Source: Candidatus Mediterraneibacter faecavium
Lineage (GTDB): Bacteria; Bacillota; Clostridia; Lachnospirales; Lachnospiraceae
Direction of reading: 5' to 3'
Length of the DNA stretch: 48,435 nt
Assembly (NCBI GenBank): GCA_019119995.1
Contig: DWVY01000050.1
Span: forward strand, 1-48,435
The notes beneath the pieces were generated by a model. The model had not been told where the DNA came from, did no database searches, and saw only the letters and a program-made list of their open reading frames with translations. Positions 43,155 through 48,435 of the stretch are shown piece by piece; within the stretch, counting starts at the first letter, position 1, and every line of letters begins with the position of its first letter. The position numbers were made by a program, and so were the translations under genes.

Positions 43155-44522
43155 ATGGTGGAAAAGAACAGCAGAAAACTCAGTGTTTCGTTTGAGGATA
43201 ACATCAGATATATGAATGAGATCCTGCCGGTGACAGAGAGCTTTGACATCATCCGGCGGGACATTATCATAGGAGAGAAAGCGTCCGTGTTCTACTATAT
43301 CGACGGATTCATCAAAGATGAAGTCATGTTGAAGATCATGGACTCTTTCCTTTCCGTGACAGCGGAGGACATGCCGGAAGATGCAGAAGGTTTCATTCAG
43401 GAGCAGGTGCCGTATGTGGAGGTTGACGTGACAGATGAGTTTGACGAGGTCATACGGAATGTACTTTCCGGTCCGGCATGTCTTTTCATTGACGGATATA
43501 AAGAGTGTATTATCCTTGACTGCCGTACCTATCCGGCGCGAAGCGTAGATGAACCGGACAAGGACAAATCCCTGCGGGGATCCAGGGATGGTTTTGTAGA
43601 GACGATCGTATTTAATACAGCGCTGATGAGGAGGCGGATCCGGGATCCTCATCTTGTGATGGAAATGACAGAAGCGGGACAGGCTTCCCGTACCGATATC
43701 GCGATCTGTTATATGAGCGACCGGGTGGATAGAGAACTGCTCAACAATCTGAAGAAAAGGATCGAAAGCCTGCAGCTTGACGATCTGCGGATGAACCAGC
43801 AGAGTCTTGCGGAGGCTCTCTTTAAGCGGAAATGGTTCAATCCATTCCCCAAATTTAAGTATACGGAACGCCCGGATACTGCCGCGGCATGTCTCCTCGA
43901 GGGAAAAGTAGTCCTTCTGGTGGACAATTCTCCGTCAGCTATGATCCTGCCTACTTCTATCTTTGATATGATCGAGGAGGCAAACGACTACTATTTTCCG
44001 ACAGTAACGGCTGTCTACCTGAAAGTGACCAGAACGATCATCACGATAGCCACTGTGTTCTTTACGCCGCTGTATCTTCTGTTTATGCAGAATCTGGAAT
44101 GGCTGCCGGACGTGTTTGAGTTTGTCGCTGTCCGCGATACGGTAAACATTCCCCTGATCTTTCAGTTCCTCCTGTTGGAAATATCCATCGACGGACTGAG
44201 GCTTGCCGCTATGAATACGCCGACGATGCTCAGCACGCCGCTCAGCGTGATCGCCGGTATCGTAATGGGAGAGTTTTCCGTACAGTCTGGCTGGTTTAAT
44301 TCGGAAGTCATGCTCTATATGGCATTTGTAGCAGTTGCCAACTATACGCAGCCTAATTTTGAACTGGGCTACGCACTGAAATTCATGAGGCTTATGCTCC
44401 TCGTACTGACCGCTTTGTTTGACCTGTATGGATTTGTTGCCGGATGCATCCTCGTCCTCTGCTTCCTGATTTTTAATAAGACATTGTCCGGAAGAAACTA
44501 TATGAATGTAAAATTAAATTAG
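43155..44522 (+). CDS. spoVAF: Spore protein of the GerA family, SpoVAF type
   Basis: A 455-aa membrane protein. The N-terminal soluble part (1-290) has the SpoVAF-like segment FDIIRRDIIIGEKASVFYYI and FIKDEV; the C-terminal third has about four or five transmembrane helices with the GerA-family stretch LRLAAMNTPTMLSTPLSVIAG shown in part. SpoVAF helps dipicolinate release and germination in spores. It stands without the other spoVA genes. AAGGGG lies 9 bases before the ATG. It supports a spore-forming host. Confidence 0.87.
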   Translation: MVEKNSRKLSVSFEDNIRYMNEILPVTESFDIIRRDIIIGEKASVFYYIDGFIKDEVMLKIMDSFLSVTAEDMPEDAEGFIQEQVPYVEVDVTDEFDEVIRNVLSGPACLFIDGYKECIILDCRTYPARSVDEPDKDKSLRGSRDGFVETIVFNTALMRRRIRDPHLVMEMTEAGQASRTDIAICYMSDRVDRELLNNLKKRIESLQLDDLRMNQQSLAEALFKRKWFNPFPKFKYTERPDTAAACLLEGKVVLLVDNSPSAMILPTSIFDMIEEANDYYFPTVTAVYLKVTRTIITIATVFFTPLYLLFMQNLEWLPDVFEFVAVRDTVNIPLIFQFLLLEISIDGLRLAAMNTPTMLSTPLSVIAGIVMGEFSVQSGWFNSEVMLYMAFVAVANYTQPNFELGYALKFMRLMLLVLTALFDLYGFVAGCILVLCFLIFNKTLSGRNYMNVKLN

Positions 44523-44535
44523 CGGGAAGCATTTG

Positions 44536-44592
44536 TAATATCGCGATATTAGTTCAGCTCATAGAATAATTCTGTGGCTGAACTTTATTTTA
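44536..44592 (+). terminator. Terminator after spoVAF, with an adjacent 16-bp palindrome
   Basis: TAATATCGCGATATTA (44536-44551) is a perfect palindrome. It is followed by AGTTCAGC (44551-44558) pairing with GCTGAACT (44577-44584), then TTTATTTT. The AGTTCAGC/GCTGAACT arms echo the ends of the 20224 element. Confidence 0.75.
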
Positions 44593-44633
44593 CAGGACTT
44601 TATTTTACAGTTTTCAAAAAATGTTAAAATATT

Positions 44634-44662
44634 TTGATAAACGAAATAAAAGATGGTATGAT
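44634..44662 (+). promoter_or_regulatory. degV promoter
   Basis: -35 TTGATA (44634-44639), 17-base spacer, -10 TATGAT (44657-44662). Confidence 0.75.
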
Positions 44663-44736
44663 AGATAAAGTGAAAGATTCATCCTGCGCGGATCAGCGCG
44701 GAATGAAAGATCAGTTTATTTAGGAGGAATACCAGA

Positions 44737-45600
44737 ATGAGAGATTATGTGATCACAGTAAACAGTACGGTGGATGCTCCAAAAGAATGGCTTGAAGAGA
44801 GACATGTCCCCGTAATACCATTGAAATATACGATCGACGGCGAGACATATACAGATATGGAAGGTCTGTCAGCAAAAGAGTTCTTTGACAAACTCCGGGA
44901 AGGAAAGATGTCCACGACTTCGCAGGTGAATCCGGAAGAGGCTGCGGAAGAGCTCGAGCCTTACCTCAAAGAAGGAAAAGATATCCTTCACCTCGGATTT
45001 TCTTCGGGATTGAGCGGCACGCTGAACAGTATGAAGATCGCGGGAGAAATGCTTCAGGAAAAGTATCCGGAGGCCAAGATCATCGTGATCGATACACTCT
45101 GCGCATGTCTCGGCGAAGCGCTGCTGCTTTACAAAGCGCTTCAGCAGAAAGAAAAAGGCATGGATATAGATGAGCTGGCACAGTGGGTGGAGGATAACAA
45201 GCTGCACGTCTGCCACAATGTCACAGTAGACGACCTGCACCATCTTCAGAGAGGCGGCCGTATTTCCAAGACGACAGCCGTACTCGGAACTCTTGTTCAG
45301 ATCAAGCCGATCATACATATGGATGACAACGGAACGCTTCAGGTGATCGGGAAAGAGAGAGGACGTAAAAAATCGCTTAACAAGATCGTTGATATGGCGG
45401 TAGAGCAGTCCAAAGGATGGGATAATGATATCATCATGATCACTCACGGCGACTGTATCGAAGATGCAGAATATGTGGCGAAGCTCGTCCGGGAAAAGAT
45501 GGGGATCGACAATATCCTGATCAATAATATCGGAACCGTGATCGGCAGCCATACAGGGCCTGGGGTCGTAGCGGTGTTCTGTATGGGAAATAAGAGATAG
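44737..45600 (+). CDS. DegV family fatty-acid-binding protein
   Basis: A 287-aa DegV protein; characterised members bind fatty acids, and some act with fatty acid kinase FakA (as FakB). Signature stretches are the N-terminal DYVITVNSTVDAP and PLKYTIDGETYTD, STTSQVNPEE, GFSSGLSGTLNS, and the C-terminal GTVIGSHTGPGVVAVFCMG. AGGAGG at 44722-44727 is 9 bases before the ATG. No fakA partner is adjacent. Confidence 0.92.
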   Translation: MRDYVITVNSTVDAPKEWLEERHVPVIPLKYTIDGETYTDMEGLSAKEFFDKLREGKMSTTSQVNPEEAAEELEPYLKEGKDILHLGFSSGLSGTLNSMKIAGEMLQEKYPEAKIIVIDTLCACLGEALLLYKALQQKEKGMDIDELAQWVEDNKLHVCHNVTVDDLHHLQRGGRISKTTAVLGTLVQIKPIIHMDDNGTLQVIGKERGRKKSLNKIVDMAVEQSKGWDNDIIMITHGDCIEDAEYVAKLVREKMGIDNILINNIGTVIGSHTGPGVVAVFCMGNKR

Positions 45601-45615
45601 ATTTATAAAATATCT

Positions 45616-45746
45616 GCCGTGAGGTGTGTATTGTCAGCGCACTCGTTTTCACTCGGCCGCAGCGCAGCGGTACATAAGAGCGCAAAAGACGCGCTCTAAG
45701 TGCCGTCGCTGCTTGGACGGTGCATACACAATACATACCTCACGGC
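45616..45746. repeat. 131-bp branched inverted-repeat element after degV
   Basis: The ends, 45616-45634 (GCCGTGAGGTGTGTATTGT) and 45728-45746, are inverted repeats that match at 18 of 19 positions. Inside are CCGC/GCGG (near 45658-45672), AGAGCGC/GCGCTCT (near 45678-45699) and GCCGTC/GACGGT (near 45702-45722) hairpins. A T-run at 45750-45756 follows the right arm, so it can also act as the degV terminator. Its right end overlaps the last codons of the convergent kinase gene. Confidence 0.7.
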
Positions 45747-46999
45747 TGCTTTTTTTCTGTGTATTGTGTCCCAACTCTGTAGAGTATGATGTCGGTTATA
45801 TATTTCCCGTCTTTTACCTCAGTGTTCATAGTGCCGGAGTATTTCTTTACGGTTTCTTCCACATTTTTCATCCCGATCCCATAGGGAGCTTTGTCGGCGG
45901 CTGTGCATGGATTCTCCATATGGAGAAAAAGAGTTCCCTGCTGCCATGTGACAGAGAGTACTATGGTGGAGGCATCCGTGCATGAATTTATGGCGTTGTC
46001 GAGCAGATTTCCCAGTACAGTTACTGTATCGGAGAACGGAAGATCCAACCCGCATGGGATCGAGAGAGCCGGAGAGCAGGAAATACCGGATTTTCCCATT
46101 TCTGCCAGTTTGATGTTAAGGACTGCGTCAAACGACGGGTTCCCTGTTGATACGACCTGCCCGGATCTTTCGAGAACCTCGCAAGTCTGACGAAGATATT
46201 CCTTTAGTTCATCGGTTTTGCCTGCGTCATACAGGAGTAAGAGCGTCTGCAGATGATTTTTCATATCATGGCGGATCTTCTGTAGCTGTTCGGACGAACG
46301 GATCAGGTGCTGATAATGGATCTCCTGATATTGAAGCTGCTGTCTGAGAAGACTCTGTTCTTTCTCTTTCTGAAAATATCCTGTAAATTTCCTCAAAAAT
46401 TCCAAAAGTGCAAGATTGATGAGCAAAAATGTTGCCTGAACAATAAGGTGTAACAGGTCAGATTCCGGTCTTGACAGATCGCTGCTGCCTAAAATCGGGA
46501 TAAGGGCGGCGGAGCTTGCGAAGATGCAGACCGGGATCAGCAGAAAGATAAACCATAATGACAGAGGAAGGTCCGTATCGATATTTCTGCACAGCTTCAG
46601 GATGATAAACAGAAGTATCCAGAGACCGGCATGGTAGAGAGCTACATATGTTATCACCAGATCGCTGAAACGGGGAGTCATATTGGTGATATCGTTAAGC
46701 ACCATCATATATGCGAAGATACTTGAGAACAGACATACTTCAAACAACAGTTTCTTCTTGGGATTTTTCGGATAAAAGGGCAGAAGGATCATACTGACAG
46801 GAAGAGTAAAGTAAGTATTTTTGTATGATCCCGGTAAAAACATCATCAATGCTACAAGCGCAACGGACAGAGCGGCACACACGCCGCGCAGGCGCACGAT
46901 ACGTCCGTAGATGCGCTCCCGCAGTTCCATGATAACGATCATATCGATCAAACAGAGAAAGGTATTAAGATAAATATCATAATCTGTCAAGTATATCAT
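45740..46999 (-). CDS. GHKL-type sensor histidine kinase (AgrC-like)
   Basis: A 419-aa membrane kinase. The N-terminal half has about six transmembrane helices; then a linker (YFQKEKEQSLLRQQLQYQE, coiled-coil-like), the phosphoacceptor region IRHDMKNHLQTLLLLYD, and an HATPase domain with NLLDNAINSC and GIGMKNVEETV. This plan is that of peptide-sensing AgrC/ComD-like kinases. ATG 46999 is preferred to the in-frame ATG 47014: it overlaps the regulator stop as ATGA and has TGGAG 9 bases upstream. The signal is unknown and no peptide gene is recognised next to it. Confidence 0.88.
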   Translation of the reverse strand: MIYLTDYDIYLNTFLCLIDMIVIMELRERIYGRIVRLRGVCAALSVALVALMMFLPGSYKNTYFTLPVSMILLPFYPKNPKKKLLFEVCLFSSIFAYMMVLNDITNMTPRFSDLVITYVALYHAGLWILLFIILKLCRNIDTDLPLSLWFIFLLIPVCIFASSAALIPILGSSDLSRPESDLLHLIVQATFLLINLALLEFLRKFTGYFQKEKEQSLLRQQLQYQEIHYQHLIRSSEQLQKIRHDMKNHLQTLLLLYDAGKTDELKEYLRQTCEVLERSGQVVSTGNPSFDAVLNIKLAEMGKSGISCSPALSIPCGLDLPFSDTVTVLGNLLDNAINSCTDASTIVLSVTWQQGTLFLHMENPCTAADKAPYGIGMKNVEETVKKYSGTMNTEVKDGKYITDIILYRVGTQYTEKKQP

Positions 47000-47706
47000 T
47001 GTATTGTTCTCCATTTCATATATTCCAGATGCCCCTCGCGGACGGAAGTGCGGTATTTCCGGCTGATGGGAATATATCCGCCTGTCTGGAGCTCTATTTC
47101 CGCCTCGCAGACGGCGCGTATGTACTCCATATTAACAATGTAAGAAGTATGCGTCCGTACAAAAAGCATGGGATTGAGGCTGTCTGTCAGATCCTGAAGC
47201 CGTCCGTAGAACGTATAGGACTCTTTCGGTGTATGGAGGGTGATACGGCGCAGATGCGATTCAAAATATACGATCTCCTGCAGTGGAATCTGGTATTGTG
47301 TCCTGTCAATGTGGAAGAGAAACATTTTCTTCCGGTCCGTACAGTAGTTCATGGCGTCAGACAGCGCTTTCTGAAATACGTTCCTGTCGACTGGTTTGAG
47401 GATAAAGCGGTAGGGTAGCGTCTCAAAGACCTGGTACACATACTCCCGGTAATCAGTGATATAAAGGATCAGGGCATACGGGTCCCGCGCTCGTATAGAC
47501 GCCGCAGTCTTAATCCCGGAAATGCCGGGAAGAGAGATGTCCATCAGATAAATGGAAAAGCCGCTGTCTTTATCCTCAAGGCAGGAGAGAAGTTCTTCGC
47601 CGGAAGAGAACACCTCCACCGGGCAGCTGCTGTACAATTCATGTATATAGTTTTCAAGCTGAGACTGTACCGGGACATTGTCTTCACAAATGGCGACAGA
47701 TAACAT
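46996..47706 (-). CDS. LytTR response regulator (AgrA-like)
   Basis: A 236-aa regulator. The receiver domain begins AICEDN and has the phospho-Asp in YLMDISLPGISG; a C-terminal LytTR DNA-binding domain runs from about 140 (IVYFESHLRRITLHT, then LFVRTHTSYIVNMEYIRAV). LytTR proteins bind paired 9-bp direct repeats. The start is ATG 47706, with GGAGG (complement of 47715-47719) 8 bases upstream; the longer frame to 47772 runs over the leader. It ends in a 4-base overlap with the kinase. Confidence 0.9.
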   Translation of the reverse strand: MLSVAICEDNVPVQSQLENYIHELYSSCPVEVFSSGEELLSCLEDKDSGFSIYLMDISLPGISGIKTAASIRARDPYALILYITDYREYVYQVFETLPYRFILKPVDRNVFQKALSDAMNYCTDRKKMFLFHIDRTQYQIPLQEIVYFESHLRRITLHTPKESYTFYGRLQDLTDSLNPMLFVRTHTSYIVNMEYIRAVCEAEIELQTGGYIPISRKYRTSVREGHLEYMKWRTIQ

Positions 47707-47784
47707 AATATATTCCTCCAGATCTTTGTACTCAATAACAGTATAATTCTTATGAAAGCAGCAGGCAAGCATCTGACCGGCTCA

Positions 47785-47815
47785 AAAATGACATTCAGAT
47801 ATACCGAAAATGACA
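47785..47815. promoter_or_regulatory. Candidate LytTR operator: two direct AAAATGACA repeats
   Basis: AAAATGACA at 47785-47793 and again at 47807-47815, spaced 22 bases start to start (two helical turns), 11 bases upstream of the -35 of the divergent gene. This is the geometry expected for an AgrA/LytTR activator site. The binding protein is inferred. Confidence 0.6.
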
Positions 47816-47826
47816 GGCTCGCAATC

Positions 47827-47854
47827 TTGTCTGCTTTTTCTGTTACGATACAAT
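47827..47854 (+). promoter_or_regulatory. Promoter of the gene at 47904
   Basis: -35 TTGTCT (47827-47832), 16-base spacer, -10 TACAAT (47849-47854). The short spacer suits an activated promoter. Confidence 0.6.
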
Positions 47855-47903
47855 AAGAGCAAGAACTCCCGATAGAAAGCGGAACGGAAAGGAGACAATA
47901 ACT

Positions 47904-48305
47904 ATGAAAGAAAAAGAAAGAGTGATCCTGTGGACAGCGGTAGCGGCTGCGCTGTTCTGCTGCGAGCTCATTGCAGTGACACTTACGCCGCTTGCGAAAA
48001 TAGGAAACGGTACAAGATTCGGAAGCTCCGGGATGTACTTTAATCTTATGATGTGCGGAGGAAGCTATCTGGTTCCGTTGATCCTTTACTGTTTGAATCT
48101 CAGGCTCATGAAATACGTCATTGCATGCGTCAATGCCCTGTGGCTCATCTGTCATCCCGTCATTGCAGTGATCTGTTTTGTAGCTATGGTCAGCACTGCC
48201 TCCGGAATAGCAGGATATCTCAGTTATGTCATTGCAGGAGGACTGGCAGTCAGCAGCTTTGTGGCAGGTGCCCTGTGGTATCCTATGTGCAGGAAGAAAA
48301 AGTGA
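47904..48305 (+). CDS. Small four-helix membrane protein, divergent from LytTR regulator
   Basis: A 133-aa protein with about four transmembrane helices (near 8-28, 48-66, 68-92 and 98-122) and a basic C-terminal tail ending CRKKK. AAAGGAG at 47888-47894 is 9 bases before the ATG. Not recognised. Its promoter lies beside the candidate LytTR operator, so it is a likely target of the kinase/regulator pair. It does not resemble AgrB, AgrD or a bacteriocin precursor by eye. Confidence 0.75.
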   Translation: MKEKERVILWTAVAAALFCCELIAVTLTPLAKIGNGTRFGSSGMYFNLMMCGGSYLVPLILYCLNLRLMKYVIACVNALWLICHPVIAVICFVAMVSTASGIAGYLSYVIAGGLAVSSFVAGALWYPMCRKKK

Positions 48306-48378
48306 ATTCGTGTTTGTCGAATTGAACGCCGTTGGAGATAAGATTCGAAAATCACCCGGATACAGCGGATCGATATGC

Positions 48379-48422
48379 GTAACCGGATCAGGCGGGATTG
48401 TAATGTTTCCGGCTCCGGTTAC
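48379..48422. repeat. Hairpin near the window end
   Basis: GTAACCGGA (48379-48387) pairs with TCCGGTTAC (48414-48422) across a 26-nt loop. No gene is seen in 48306-48435. Confidence 0.4.
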
Positions 48423-48435
48423 AGGGAATAAGAGA

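Noticed and set aside
45626..45985. Plus-strand frame across the degV/kinase junction
   Set aside because: It runs through the inverted-repeat element and antisense to the kinase, with no ribosome binding site.
1..48435. CRISPR array or prophage
   Set aside because: No regularly spaced short repeats and no phage structural, integrase or terminase genes were seen.

Overview
The window looks like a chromosomal segment of a spore-forming, anaerobic gut Firmicute of the Lachnospiraceae (Clostridium cluster XIVa) type. Supporting signs are an indolepyruvate:ferredoxin oxidoreductase, the single-chain clostridial PurL, the cysE-cysS-mrnC-rlmB-sigH gene order, a SpoVAF-type spore protein, tRNA genes without encoded CCA, strong AGGAGG ribosome binding sites and a GC content near 47 percent. 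Species assignment is inference.

Layout. 301-6253: an aromatic 2-oxoacid/aryl-CoA operon (phenylacetate-CoA ligase, iorA, iorB, double-ACT protein, second ligase, second double-ACT protein) closed by a terminator. 6383-9740: cold-shock protein (minus), cysK, then ptsH-ptsI. 9787-12140: three stacked hairpins, then a radical-SAM protein and its DUF4130 partner. 12289-14649: a nuclease-DinG-type helicase, converging on a LysR regulator. 15600-20166: a DUF1461 membrane protein and purL. 20224-20656: a structured inverted-repeat element and two tRNA genes. 20690-22190: an AT-rich island with a decayed Rhs/YD-repeat toxin gene and an intact candidate immunity gene. 22193-24489: membrane protein, ispF, acetyltransferase. 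24572-30248: a Cys-specific T-box leader followed by cysE, cysS, mrnC, rlmB, sigH, a CPBP protease and dtd. 30266-34363: tRNA-Thr, a hypothetical gene, glnS, a MocR regulator and a small TTG-started membrane protein. 34601-42279: purA, two small proteins, SEC-C and YdcF proteins, DUF1540, metA, an aminotransferase, an FMN oxidase and dUTPase. 42387-45600: GT51 transglycosylase, SpoVAF and DegV. 45740-48305: an AgrC/AgrA-like GHKL kinase and LytTR regulator, divergent from a small membrane protein that carries a candidate LytTR operator.

How they work together. Most of the window is housekeeping: sulfur amino acids (cysK, cysE, metA), tRNA charging (cysS, glnS), purines (purL, purA), sugar transport (ptsHI) and spore biology. 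The parts most worth a second look are the aryl-acid operon with two ligase/ACT pairs, the radical-SAM/DUF4130 pair next to a nuclease-helicase fusion, the Cys T-box placed ahead of genes that include sigH, the LytTR operator candidate, and several long intergenic inverted-repeat elements, one of which has partial copies elsewhere in the window.
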